Assembly: GCF_029937575.1 (NCBI RefSeq)
Contig: NZ_JAPYPS010000008.1
Coordinates: 1 to 64,000, forward strand
Direction: 5' to 3'
Origin: Nocardioides sp.
GTDB taxonomy: Bacteria > Actinomycetota > Actinomycetes > Propionibacteriales > Nocardioidaceae
DNA length: 64,000 nt
Positions 28,438-39,303 of this stretch are shown piece after piece. The notes under the pieces were generated by a model. The model was not told where the DNA came from. It saw only the letters and a program-made list of their open reading frames with translations, and ran no database searches. The translations under genes were made by a program, and so were the position numbers. How positions within the stretch are numbered: position 1 is the first letter of the stretch; each line of letters opens with the position of its first letter.

Positions 28438-30548
28438 GGAGCGACCTCCGACAGCCGTGCGACGCGTAGGTCCGTGAGTCGCAGCGCGCCCGGCGTGGGC
28501 GTCGAGAGCGTCAGCACGACGCGGCCAGCATCGAGGAGCGAGACGACCGCAGGCGACATCTCGGCGTGCAGGGAGACGTCGTCACCGAGCACGGTCAGGG
28601 GCGCGCCGTTGGCGGCGAGGGAGGCACCCGCGAGCCCGGTGCCGCTGAGGGAGAGGGAGAGCCCGGACGTCGCGTCAGTGGGCAGGGCGAAGCCGATCTC
28701 TCCGCTCTCCGCCCCCAGGCCGGCGCCCGGCAGGGCACGGTTCATCGCCCACGAGCCGCGCAGGTAGGCGGCTCCGGAGCCGTCGCCGGCGAAGGCGACT
28801 CGTCCGTCGCCGGGCAACGGCTCGAGGACCAGGTCGCAGCGCGCCACCGTCGACATCGGCACCTCGCGCCACCACAGGCGCCGCGTCACCTGCTCGAGCA
28901 CGTCGCAGTTGCTCCCGACGAACGCACTCCCGGCGTCGACGGCCACGAAGCGCGCGGGGTCCGGGTCCCCCGCAGCGACGGGACGCAGGGCGTCGTACGG
29001 CGCCAGCGGTCCGATCAGGTCGACCGAGCAGTCCTCGCGGCTCTCCGAGGAGCGCGGCAGGAACCGTTCGTCGTCGTCGATCTGCGGGGTGCACGTCACG
29101 AAGCCGGCGCGCGGCACTGACGGAGCGAGCTCCCGGACACTGGTGCGCCAGTAGTCGGTCTGCACCTCGAGGTCGCGGTCCTGGGCGGCTGCGATCGGGC
29201 TGACGACGGCGGCCGGGACGCTGCTGAACGCGTAGGAGTAGGGGAACAGCTGCACCTGGACGAGCAGGGGTACGACGATCGCCGCGCCGCCGAGCGTGGG
29301 GACGAGGCCTCGCCGCCACGGCGCCTTCGCGCTCGCTGTCGCGTCCACGCGCCAACGCACGAGCGCGGCCAGCGCGACCGTGACGAGCACCGCCAACGCA
29401 GGAGCGGCGAACAGCAGCTGACGCAGCCCCGTGTAGAGGTTGGACTCGCGCAGCACCGCGATCGCCGGCAGGGCGAAGGCCTGGAGCAGCACCACCAGCC
29501 AGGCGGCCTCGTGGGACAGCTCACGCCCAGGGCGCTTCGCGGACCGCGCCAGGCGCCGTACGACGATCACGGCGCCGGCGCCGCCGAGGACCAGCATCAG
29601 GGTTGGCAGCTCGATGACCAGGAAGAGCGGCAGGTAGTACCAGGCTCCCTGCTTGCCGTCGTAGTTCGCCGAGGACAGCGCGCCCTCGACCAGGGCCGTC
29701 ACCGGCGTGGAGAACGCCGCCGGGTAGACGAGGGTCAGGATGCCCAGCGCCAGCACGGGAGCGGCGAGCAGGGCCGCGGCGCGGCGCCACTCACGACCCA
29801 GCACCAGCACGAGCACGACGACACCCCCAGCCAGGGCGAGACCCGGCCAGATGCCGGGGCGGGTCCCGATCGCGAGGACCAGGCCGGCGACGGTGGTGGC
29901 GACGCCGGCCACCACCCACCCCTCCCGACGATGCGCGCGCAGCACGACGACCAGCCCCAGCGTGACCAGCGTGTAGCCGGTCGCGACGGGGACGTCCTTG
30001 ATGTTGAACATCGCGTGCCCGGTCCAGGTCGGCACCGCGACGAGCACCCCGGCACAGACCAGTGCCCAGGCCCACGAGCCCAGCAGCAGCCGCACGACCA
30101 CGGCAGTGGCGACGACCCCGACGAAGGAGATGAGCACGACGCCGAGGTGACGTACGGCGTAGGCCTGGTCGGTCGCTTCGACGGTGCCCGCACCGTCGAC
30201 GCCCCACAGCATCGACCACGCGTGCAGCAGCCCCATCGTGGCCGGGGCGTAGACGTAGCGCTGGTCGACCCAGGCGCCGGGGGCGGAGCCGTCGAGGTCC
30301 TGGTCGAGCAGGTACCACCCGTGCTCGAGGTAGTTGCGCATCCGAACGACGTGGTACGTCTCGTCCCACGAGACTCCCGTGCGCCACGCGCCGACCACGG
30401 CGATCGCGACACCCGCGGCCAGGGCGACTGCGGCGACGACCACGAGGCTGCGCGGCGGCGCGGGCACCGCCGTCCGGGGCCAGGACGTGACCGGCGCAGG
30501 GGCGGCGGCGACCTCGGGTCGCGCCGGTCCGGTGACCGCGCTCGTCAT
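28434..30548 (-). CDS. large GT-C glycosyltransferase-like membrane protein
   Basis: 704 aa polytopic; RTGVSWDETYHVVRMRNYL near N-terminus. Confidence 0.65.
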   Translation of the reverse strand: MTSAVTGPARPEVAAAPAPVTSWPRTAVPAPPRSLVVVAAVALAAGVAIAVVGAWRTGVSWDETYHVVRMRNYLEHGWYLLDQDLDGSAPGAWVDQRYVYAPATMGLLHAWSMLWGVDGAGTVEATDQAYAVRHLGVVLISFVGVVATAVVVRLLLGSWAWALVCAGVLVAVPTWTGHAMFNIKDVPVATGYTLVTLGLVVVLRAHRREGWVVAGVATTVAGLVLAIGTRPGIWPGLALAGGVVVLVLVLGREWRRAAALLAAPVLALGILTLVYPAAFSTPVTALVEGALSSANYDGKQGAWYYLPLFLVIELPTLMLVLGGAGAVIVVRRLARSAKRPGRELSHEAAWLVVLLQAFALPAIAVLRESNLYTGLRQLLFAAPALAVLVTVALAALVRWRVDATASAKAPWRRGLVPTLGGAAIVVPLLVQVQLFPYSYAFSSVPAAVVSPIAAAQDRDLEVQTDYWRTSVRELAPSVPRAGFVTCTPQIDDDERFLPRSSESREDCSVDLIGPLAPYDALRPVAAGDPDPARFVAVDAGSAFVGSNCDVLEQVTRRLWWREVPMSTVARCDLVLEPLPGDGRVAFAGDGSGAAYLRGSWAMNRALPGAGLGAESGEIGFALPTDATSGLSLSLSGTGLAGASLAANGAPLTVLGDDVSLHAEMSPAVVSLLDAGRVVLTLSTPTPGALRLTDLRVARLSEVAP

Positions 30549-31534
30549 GTCCGTCGCTCGGTGGTCGCCGTCCGGTTGCGAGCGTGCACCACCAGCTCGG
30601 CCAGCAGACCGAAGAGGCTCAGCTGGAGGCCGACCATCACCATCAGGACGCCCGCGATGAGGAGCGGTCGGTCGCCGATCGGCTCGCCGGTCAGCTTGAC
30701 CACGGTGAGGTAGCCGAGGATCACCGTGCCCAGCAGGAACGTGAGCGCGCCGACGCCCCCGAACAGGTGGGAGGGACGGTTCTCGTAGCTCAGCAGGAAG
30801 CGGATGGTGACCAGGTCGGAGAAGCCGCGCCAGAAGCGGGCCAGGCCGTACTTGCTGACTCCCGACATCCTCGGGTGGTGCTCGACCGGCACCTCGGCGA
30901 CGGCGTACCCCAGGGCGTGGGCGACCACCGTGAGGTAGCGGTGCATCTCGCCGTACAGCATCGGGGAGACGGCGCGGGCCACGTCGGCGCGCATCGCCTT
31001 GAAGCCCGAGTTGAAGTCGCGACCGGGAGCGCCCGAGAGGACCCCGGTCACGCGGTTGTACAGACGTGAGGTGGTGCGCTTGACGAAGCGGTCGCGTCGG
31101 GTGAGGCGGGCACCGGTGACCAGGTCGGCCCCAGCCTCGAGGCGGCGCAGCAGGCGTTCGAGCTCGCAGGGGTCGTCCTGGCCGTCGGCGTCCATCATCA
31201 CGACGGTCTCGGCGCCCTCGTCGAGCGCCCGGTCGAAGCCGCGTCGCAGCGCCGGCGCCTTGCCCTGGTTGTGGCCCATCGACTCGTAGGCGACCGCCGG
31301 GTGCTCGGCCATCAGCTCGGCCACGACCTTGGCGGTGTCGTCACTGGAGCCGTCGTCGACGACGAGCACCCGACCGCCGGGCGCGTACGTCGACACCTCG
31401 GCCAGGACCCGAGGTATCAGCGCGGCGAGGTTGTCGGCCTCGTCCAGCGCGGGAATCACCACCCACAGCATGCGGCGATGCTCGCCCCGACGGATGAACA
31501 GCGGTCGAGGTCCGGGCGACCCGGGCGCAGCCAT
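30545..31534 (-). CDS. glycosyltransferase family 2 (polyprenol-phosphate mannosyltransferase-like)
   Basis: MLWVVIPALDEADNLAALIPRV; VLVVDDGSSDDTAKVV; VVMMDADGQDDPCELERLL; true start may be ~31471. Confidence 0.85.
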   Translation of the reverse strand: MAAPGSPGPRPLFIRRGEHRRMLWVVIPALDEADNLAALIPRVLAEVSTYAPGGRVLVVDDGSSDDTAKVVAELMAEHPAVAYESMGHNQGKAPALRRGFDRALDEGAETVVMMDADGQDDPCELERLLRRLEAGADLVTGARLTRRDRFVKRTTSRLYNRVTGVLSGAPGRDFNSGFKAMRADVARAVSPMLYGEMHRYLTVVAHALGYAVAEVPVEHHPRMSGVSKYGLARFWRGFSDLVTIRFLLSYENRPSHLFGGVGALTFLLGTVILGYLTVVKLTGEPIGDRPLLIAGVLMVMVGLQLSLFGLLAELVVHARNRTATTERRT

Positions 31535-31601
31535 CAGACGTCTGCTGGCCGGTCGCGCCGACCACCCACGAGGGGTGTCGGGGCTGCCCTACCCTCACGT
31601 C

Positions 31602-32069
31602 ATGGGTCTGCTCACACCGCTCGCCGTACGCATCGGCGCGCTCTCCTGGATGCCGAAGCTCCTCCCCCAGGTGGTCTGGGTCGACACCCGTCTGCAGCGG
31701 GTGACCGGCGGCAAGGTCACCGTCCTCGACATCGCCGGCCTGCCCAACCTCGCGCTGACGGTGCCTGGTCGCAAGAGTGGTGTCCCGCGCACCACGCCCC
31801 TGCTGTGCGTGCCGCACGACGGCGGCTGGCTGATCGCCGGCTCCTACTTCGGCGGTCCCGACGTGCCGCTGTGGGTCGGCAACCTGCGGGCCTGCGACAC
31901 CGCGACCATCTCGGTCGACGGTGCCGAGCGGCGCGTCTCCTGGCGCGAGGTGGAGGGCGACGAGCGAGCCGCCCTGTGGCAGGTGATGCTGCGCACCTGG
32001 CCCAACTTCGCGAAGTACGAGGAGCGCACCACCCGACTGATCCCGGTCTTCTACCTCCAGCCGGTCTGA
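31602..32069 (+). CDS. nitroreductase/deazaflavin-dependent (F420) oxidoreductase family protein
   Basis: LTVPGRKSGVPRTTPLLCVPHDGGWLIAGSYFGGPDVPLWVGNLRA. Confidence 0.85.
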   Translation: MGLLTPLAVRIGALSWMPKLLPQVVWVDTRLQRVTGGKVTVLDIAGLPNLALTVPGRKSGVPRTTPLLCVPHDGGWLIAGSYFGGPDVPLWVGNLRACDTATISVDGAERRVSWREVEGDERAALWQVMLRTWPNFAKYEERTTRLIPVFYLQPV

Positions 32070-32127
32070 GGCCGTCGTGGCGACCCAGCTCGGGCAGCGG
32101 CCGCGGCGAGCGCCGTCGAGGTCAGCG

Positions 32128-32151
32128 GGTTCGGGTGCGGGCGCCCGAACC
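32128..32151. terminator. hairpin downstream of deazaflavin-dependent oxidoreductase
   Basis: GGTTCGGG-tgcgggcg-CCCGAACC. Confidence 0.4.
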
Positions 32152-32204
32152 GAGGGCCGCAAATGGTCGAAGCCGCGGACCGGATCGCGGTCACGCGGCT
32201 TCAG

Positions 32205-32286
32205 TGGCAGGTGCTGGATTCGAACCAGCGTAGGCTGTGCCGGCTGATTTACAGTCAGCTCCCTTTGGCCGCTCGGGCAACCTGCC
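32205..32286 (-). tRNA. tRNA-Tyr (GTA)
   Basis: class II tRNA GGCAGGTTGCCCGAGCGGCCAAAGGGAGCTGACTGTAAATCAGCCGGCACAGCCTACGCTGGTTCGAATCCAGCACCTGCCA. Confidence 0.94.
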
Positions 32287-32412
32287 AGGGTGTCGTCCGC
32301 ACTGCTGAGCATGGCTTTGGCCGTGCGGCAACGAGGCGAAACAATAGCGCAGGCAGCACCCGATCCGACAATCGCTGGGCCCGACCCGGCCGACGTACAG
32401 GAGCACACACCC

Positions 32413-32904
32413 ATGGGCGACTCGTCCTTCGACATCGTGAGCAAGATCGACCGCCAGGAGGTCGACAACGCTCTCGGGCAGACAGCCCGCGAGATCGCGA
32501 CCCGTTTCGACTTCAAGGGCACCGGCGCGACCATCGAGTGGCAGGGCGACGAGGCGATCGAGATCAGCGCCTCCGCCGACGACCGGGCCACCGCCGTGCT
32601 CGACGTCTTCAAGGGCAAGCTGATCAAGCGCGACGTCAGCCTCAAGGTCCTCGACGCCTCCGAGCCGCGGCAGTCCGGGCAGCAGTCGAAGATCGGGATC
32701 GCCCTCAAGGAGGGGATCAGCTCCGAGGACGCCAAGAAGATCTCCAAGCTGATCCGCGACGAGGGCCCCAAAGGCGTCAAGGCCCAGATCCAGGGCGACG
32801 AGCTGCGGGTGTCATCGAAGAAGCGCGACGACCTGCAGGCGATCATCGCCCTGGTCAAGGGTCAGGACTACGAGTTCGCGGTGCAGTTCACCAACTACCG
32901 CTGA
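32413..32904 (+). CDS. YajQ family nucleotide-binding protein
   Basis: [43 protein letters not shown]...[16 protein letters not shown]. Confidence 0.95.
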   Translation: MGDSSFDIVSKIDRQEVDNALGQTAREIATRFDFKGTGATIEWQGDEAIEISASADDRATAVLDVFKGKLIKRDVSLKVLDASEPRQSGQQSKIGIALKEGISSEDAKKISKLIRDEGPKGVKAQIQGDELRVSSKKRDDLQAIIALVKGQDYEFAVQFTNYR

Positions 32905-33091
32905 CCGATCCGGGTCGCCCGTGAGGGTCGTGTGCCTCACGGCTGTCCCTGGACCGGGCGCGGGCACACGACCCGGCCGCGCGGCAGGGCCACGCTGTGG
33001 CACACGTCACGCGGGCGCAGCCTTCCACCAGGCAGGACGGCCCGGCCCGGCATTGTCGGCCGTCTATCGTGGTCAGCGCCGGAGCCGGCTT

Positions 33092-33117
33092 CTGGACAGG
33101 TGTCCAGAACATGTTCT
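33092..33117. promoter_or_regulatory. adjacent palindromes upstream of korA (CTGGACA-GG-TGTCCAG and AGAACATGTTCT)
   Basis: two perfect inverted repeats 42-67 bp upstream of the GTG start; the second resembles the TNNAACNNGTTNNA TetR-family (KstR-like) motif. Confidence 0.5.
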
Positions 33118-33158
33118 AGTTTCGGTCTGGCCGCGGCGCGATCCGCCCGGCAGCAACA

Positions 33159-35131
<1,973 letters not shown>

Positions 35132-35135
<4 letters not shown>

Positions 35136-36271
35136 GCACCAGCACCGATCTCGGTGTGCCCGGACTTCGTTCGGGCACCGAGTCCGTCCCCACCCTCGAC
35201 CCCGACGCACCCGCCCAGACCGGCAAGGAGTTCACCTCCGACCAAGAGGTCCGCTGGTGCCCCGGGTGCGGCGACTACGCCGTCCTCAAGGCCGTCCAGT
35301 CGTTCCTCCCGGGCCTGGGCCTGCGCCGCGAGAACATCGTCTTCGTCTCCGGCATCGGCTGCTCCAGCCGGTTCCCCTACTACCTCGACACCTACGGGAT
35401 GCACTCCATCCACGGACGTGCCCCCTCGATCGCCACCGGCATCGCCACCGCGCGCGAGGACCTCAACGTCTGGGTCGTCACCGGCGACGGCGACGCGCTC
35501 TCGATCGGCGGCAACCACCTGATCCACGCGCTGCGCCGCAACGTCAACATGACGATCCTGCTGTTCAACAACCGCATCTACGGCCTGACCAAGGGTCAGT
35601 ACTCCCCCACCTCCGAGGCCGGCAAGATCACCAAGTCGACCCCGATGGGATCGCTGGACCACCCCTTCAACCCCGTCTCGCTGGCCCTGGGCGCCGAGGC
35701 CTCCTTCGTGGCCCGCACCATCGACTCCGACCGCAAGCACCTCACCGCCGTGCTCGCCGCAGCCGCCGCCCACCGCGGCACGTCCCTGGTCGAGATCTAC
35801 CAGAACTGCCCCATCTTCAACGACGGCGCCTTCGACGCGATCAAGGACCGCGACACCAAGGAGAACGCCCTCATCCCCCTGGTCCACGGCCAGCCCGTGA
35901 CCTACGGCGTCCCCGACGCCGACGGCAACCCCACCAAGGGCGTCATCCGCGACCCCAGCACCGGTGGCGTCAAGGCCGTCGACCTCGCCGACCTCCACGG
36001 CGACCACGGCGACCACCAGGCAGCGCTCGACCAGCTCATCGTCCACGACGCCCACAACCCCGACCCCTCCGTCGCGTTCGCGATCTCCAGGCTCACCGAC
36101 TCGGGCTACCTCAACACCTCACCCATCGGCATCTTCCGCCAGGTCGAGCGCCCGACGTACGACGACCAGGCCCGCGCCCAGATCAGCTCCTCGATGGACG
36201 CAGCACCCGGCACGCCCACCGACCGACTCAGCACCCTCATCAACGGCACCGACACCTGGACCGTCGTCTGA
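35132..36271 (+). CDS. korB: 2-oxoacid:ferredoxin oxidoreductase subunit beta
   Basis: RWCPGCGDYAVLKAVQSFLPGLG; FVSGIGCSSRFPYYLDTYGMHSIHGRAPSIATGIA; VVTGDGDALSIGGNHLIHALRRN; 4-nt overlap with korA. Confidence 0.95.
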
Positions 36272-36298
36272 CACGACCGGACGTCCGACCGCGACGAA

Positions 36299-36310
36299 GG
36301 CCCCCACCGC
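36299..36310. terminator. left arm of a bidirectional terminator-like hairpin split by the transposon (right arm 41438-41449)
   Basis: GGCCCCCACCGC; complementary arm GCGGTGGGGGCC lies beyond the element's right end. Confidence 0.75.
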
Positions 36311-36316
36311 ATCGCG
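36308..36316. repeat. left 9-bp target site duplication
   Basis: CGCATCGCG, identical to 41432-41440. Confidence 0.85.
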
Positions 36317-36337
36317 CCTGTTCGGCTTTTAGTGTGG
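36317..36337. repeat. left terminal inverted repeat
   Basis: CCTGTTCGGCTTTTAGTGTGG. Confidence 0.93.
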
Positions 36338-36364
36338 GTTCACGGCGCGCCTATGGCGCATCGA

Positions 36365-36398
36365 AGCGCCCCCCGGTCCGATCGGACCGGGGGGCGCT
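36365..36398. terminator. 34-nt perfect palindrome inside left end of transposon
   Basis: AGCGCCCCCCGGTCCGATCGGACCGGGGGGCGCT followed by TTTCA. Confidence 0.7.
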
Positions 36399-36595
36399 TT
36401 CACGTCTGCGCCTCCGAGCCGATGGCTCCAGCCTGCACGCGATGGGCGGAGCTCGGGGGCAGGTAGCGGTCGGGCGGCGTGTCGGCGAGCGCTACTCGAG
36501 CGTGACCGGCGCGCGGTGGAGCGTTCTCTTGTCGAGGGTGACGGCGACTAGGCCCGCGCTACCTGCACGTGCTCGACCGCTGGCCAGGCGAAGCA

Positions 36596-37195
36596 TCAGA
36601 GCCCGAAGGCTCCGCCGCTGTAGAGGATGACCAGGCCCAGGCCGATGAGGACGACCGGGAACAGGATGTGCTCCCAGCGTTCGAGGACTTCGTCGATTCC
36701 TGGTCGGGTGGCGACGAACCTGGCTGCGACCACCAAGGCGGCGACGAGGACGAGGAAGACGACGCAGTAGGCGGCTGTCGCGGCGGGGCCCACGTTCAAG
36801 AAGACGGGGACGTAGACGCCGATGTTGTCGCCGCCGTTGGCGAAGGTGACGGCGGCGACGGTCCACACTGCGACGGCCTTGCCGGCGACTTTGGCGTCGT
36901 CGTCATCATCATCATCATCATCGCGCCATGCCTGCCATGCAGCCCAGAGGCCGAGGACCAGCGGGATGAGGCCGAAGTAGGGGATCGCGGCCTCGGGCAG
37001 GAAGGCTCCGGCGCCGAGCGACACGAGCACTGCCGCGGCGAGGATGCCGGCGAACCCCAGGTACTGCCCAGCCAGGATGCGCGACGTGGTTCCGGGCCGT
37101 CCAGCTCCTCGGGCGAAGAACAGCGACAGCACGATGATGTCGTCGATGTTGGTGGCGATGAACAGGCCGATGGCCTGCGCTGCGGAGGTCAGCAT
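36596..37195 (-). CDS. cadD: CadD-like cadmium resistance transporter with poly-Asp loop
   Basis: 199 aa; MLTSAAQAIGLFIATNIDDIIVLSLFFARG; VTFANGGDNIGVYVPVF; WRDDDDDDDDDAKVAG. Confidence 0.87.
   Translation of the reverse strand: MLTSAAQAIGLFIATNIDDIIVLSLFFARGAGRPGTTSRILAGQYLGFAGILAAAVLVSLGAGAFLPEAAIPYFGLIPLVLGLWAAWQAWRDDDDDDDDDAKVAGKAVAVWTVAAVTFANGGDNIGVYVPVFLNVGPAATAAYCVVFLVLVAALVVAARFVATRPGIDEVLERWEHILFPVVLIGLGLVILYSGGAFGL
36896..36922. repeat. trinucleotide repeat (gtc/atc)9 encoding nine Asp in CadD-like protein
   Basis: gtcgtcgtcatcatcatcatcatcatc within the cadD-like frame. Confidence 0.85.
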
Positions 37196-37554
37196 CAGGC
37201 GCCGGCCCCTTGGGTGCCACACCCGGGCAGGACACATTGCTGGTCGATGCAGGGTGCGCTCTCGTCGACGGCCAGGGTGACGTCGATGAGCGCAGTGAGA
37301 GCCCGGGTGAGGTGCGGGTCAGCGACGGCGTAGCGCGTGTGTCGGCCTTCGGGTTCGGCTACGACGATGCCGCAGTCGCGCAGGCACGCGAGGTGGTTCG
37401 ACACGTTGGACCGGGTCAGGTCTAGGTCGCGGGCGAGGTCGCCGGGGTAGGCGGGGCCCTCCAGAAGGGCCATGAGTAGGCGGGAGCGCGTGGGGTCGGC
37501 CATCGCCCGACCCAACCTGTTCATCACGTCAAGACGGCTAGCAGTGGTCAGCAT
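37195..37554 (-). CDS. cmtR: CmtR-like ArsR/SmtB family metalloregulator
   Basis: 119 aa; RSNVSNHLACLRDCGIV (Cys pair in recognition region) and C-terminal CIDQQCVLPGC; 4-nt ATGA-type overlap with cadD-like gene. Confidence 0.87.
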   Translation of the reverse strand: MLTTASRLDVMNRLGRAMADPTRSRLLMALLEGPAYPGDLARDLDLTRSNVSNHLACLRDCGIVVAEPEGRHTRYAVADPHLTRALTALIDVTLAVDESAPCIDQQCVLPGCGTQGAGA

Positions 37555-37579
37555 GTGCTGAATAGTACAGCGTGCGCTG
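37549..37579 (-). promoter_or_regulatory. candidate cmtR operator/promoter: two 12-bp palindromes flanking a TACTAT -10-like box
   Basis: minus strand CAGCG-CA-CGCTG TACTATT CAGCA-CA-TGCTG; the second palindrome includes the cmtR ATG. Confidence 0.55.
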
Positions 37580-37653
37580 AACATTGCTTTCATCGCGGTG
37601 GGAGAACGGGCGCGCGCTTCAACGCCGGCTGGGATGTCCGAGTGGTTCGTCCA

Positions 37654-39303
37654 TCAGCGCGGCAGGTAGGGGTTCGGGTTCACGCGCCCTTCGGGGCGGG
37701 CGAGGCGCCGGTGGGTGATGGTGCGCGGCTGCTGGGCCCGGGCGGTGGCGACCGCGGCCTGCTCGTGCCAGGTCATCCACAGTTCGAGCTCATCGTAGGC
37801 CGGGTCGGTCGTGCGGCCGGCGAGCACCGTCCCCGCGACCTCCTTCGCTGCGGTCAGCCCGCGGGTCTCCGCGATCGACTGGCACGCGACTCGGGCCAGG
37901 CGCGGCTCGAGCAGGTGGAGCCCCTTGCTCATCGCGACGGCGAGGTAGTCGTTCGCGGCGAGGACCCGGTCCTCCTCGACGGTGAAGGTGAACACCATCC
38001 AAGCCATGTACGCGGTCTCGCGCGGGTGGGTCGGTGACCAGCGGTTGATGCGACGGTCCTCGCGCTTGCCGAAGAGGCGGTCTCGGATGCCGGTCTTGGT
38101 GAGCCTGCCCTGCTCGCCGAGCACCGCGATCCGGGTCACCGGCTGGTACAGCGTGTCGCGGGGGCAACCGTGACCTTCCCAGCAGTCGGGGCAGGAGCGA
38201 GACCCGGACGGCTCGCACGGGGTGGAGGCTTCGACCTGGGGCCGCTGCTTGGCCCACCAGCGCAGCGCCCGGGTGTGCGCGAGCGCGGGCGCGGCCGCGG
38301 GCGGGTCGGCACCAGGGCTGGAGGCGGTGATGAGTGCGGCGACGGCGCCGAGCAGGGTGCCTGCCTGGCCGGGCTCGGTGACGGTGGCCAGCAGCGCGAC
38401 GAGTGGGTCGAACAGCGCGGCGCCGTTCTCCTGGGCGGCGAGGGTGGCTTCGGTGCGCAGGTGCGGGCAGCGCAGCCGCACGCACTCCACGGCCAGCTCC
38501 AACCACGCCTGCTGCTCGGCCGGAGTGCCCGCGTGGGTGAGCGGGGAGTCGTGGCGGACCAGGTGCTCGGTCGGGACGACGGGCGCTTCGCGGCGGCTGC
38601 GGATGTAGCCAGGAAGCTTCGGGTCGTGGGTAGTGCCCCGGGCGTGATCTTCGAGCAGCGCCTCGAGGCTGTCGTAGGCGAACGCCCCGGCGGCGTGAAG
38701 GAGCAGCTTGACCAGGGCGTCGGCGGTGGCGCGGGCGTCCGCGCGGGCGTGGTGCGCCTCGGCGTTGGCGACCCCGACGAGCTGGCACAAGGTGGCGAGG
38801 CTGACGACGCCGCGCTGACCGACGCCGGGCAGCCGGAGCAGTCGCGGCAGGGTGCTGGTGTCGATGATGGGCAGCTCGGGCAGCTGCTCGAGGCCGACGG
38901 GCACCGTCGCGTCCCCGGTTGCCCTCGCCTCGTCGAGCCGCTCCAACTCGCGGCGCAGCACCCGGATGTCGCTGCCGGTGTGGCAGACCAGCACCGCGTC
39001 GGGGACGGTGAGGGCGTCGAGCACCGCGGGCGCGTAGTAGCCGAAGCGGCGCTTGCGGGCCACGGCCTCGGTGGTGAAGCCGTGCACCGCGGTGGAGCGG
39101 GGGTCAACGGGCACGCCGGGGTTCATCTCGACGTACAGCTCGCCGTCGCGAACCCGTTTCCCGCCGACAACCGGGGTGATGGCCAGGGAGATGATGCGGT
39201 CGCCATCCCCGTCGGGGTCGCGGGTGTACTCGGTGTCGAGCACGAGGAAGGTGCGGGCGGTGAGGTGCTGGAACAGCTCGAAGCCGGCGTCGGTGAGCGT
39301 CAC
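37654..39303 (-). CDS. DEDDh (DnaQ-like) 3'-5' exonuclease with Cys-rich C-terminal region, transposon-encoded
   Basis: LDTEYT (ExoI), VCHTGSDIRVL (ExoII), HHARADARATADAL (ExoIII, DEDDh); NPGVPVDPRSTAVHGFTTEAV; CPDCWEGHGCP; GTG start overlaps transposase stop (GTGA). Confidence 0.85.
   Translation of the reverse strand: MTLTDAGFELFQHLTARTFLVLDTEYTRDPDGDGDRIISLAITPVVGGKRVRDGELYVEMNPGVPVDPRSTAVHGFTTEAVARKRRFGYYAPAVLDALTVPDAVLVCHTGSDIRVLRRELERLDEARATGDATVPVGLEQLPELPIIDTSTLPRLLRLPGVGQRGVVSLATLCQLVGVANAEAHHARADARATADALVKLLLHAAGAFAYDSLEALLEDHARGTTHDPKLPGYIRSRREAPVVPTEHLVRHDSPLTHAGTPAEQQAWLELAVECVRLRCPHLRTEATLAAQENGAALFDPLVALLATVTEPGQAGTLLGAVAALITASSPGADPPAAAPALAHTRALRWWAKQRPQVEASTPCEPSGSRSCPDCWEGHGCPRDTLYQPVTRIAVLGEQGRLTKTGIRDRLFGKREDRRINRWSPTHPRETAYMAWMVFTFTVEEDRVLAANDYLAVAMSKGLHLLEPRLARVACQSIAETRGLTAAKEVAGTVLAGRTTDPAYDELELWMTWHEQAAVATARAQQPRTITHRRLARPEGRVNPNPYLPR

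Noticed and set aside
33106-33117. LexA/SOS box at AGAACATGTTCT
   Set aside because: Gram-positive SOS boxes have GAAC-N4-GTTC spacing; this has GAAC-N2-GTTC, a better fit to a TetR/KstR-like site.
36309-36315. 7-bp target duplication GCATCGC with TIR starting GCCTG
   Set aside because: The direct repeat extends to 9 bp (CGCATCGCG), giving symmetric element ends at CCTGTTCGG on both sides.
36492-36866. 124-aa minus-strand ORF overlapping the cadD-like gene
   Set aside because: Different frame from the clear CadD protein, Arg-rich, no recognisable family; probably spurious.
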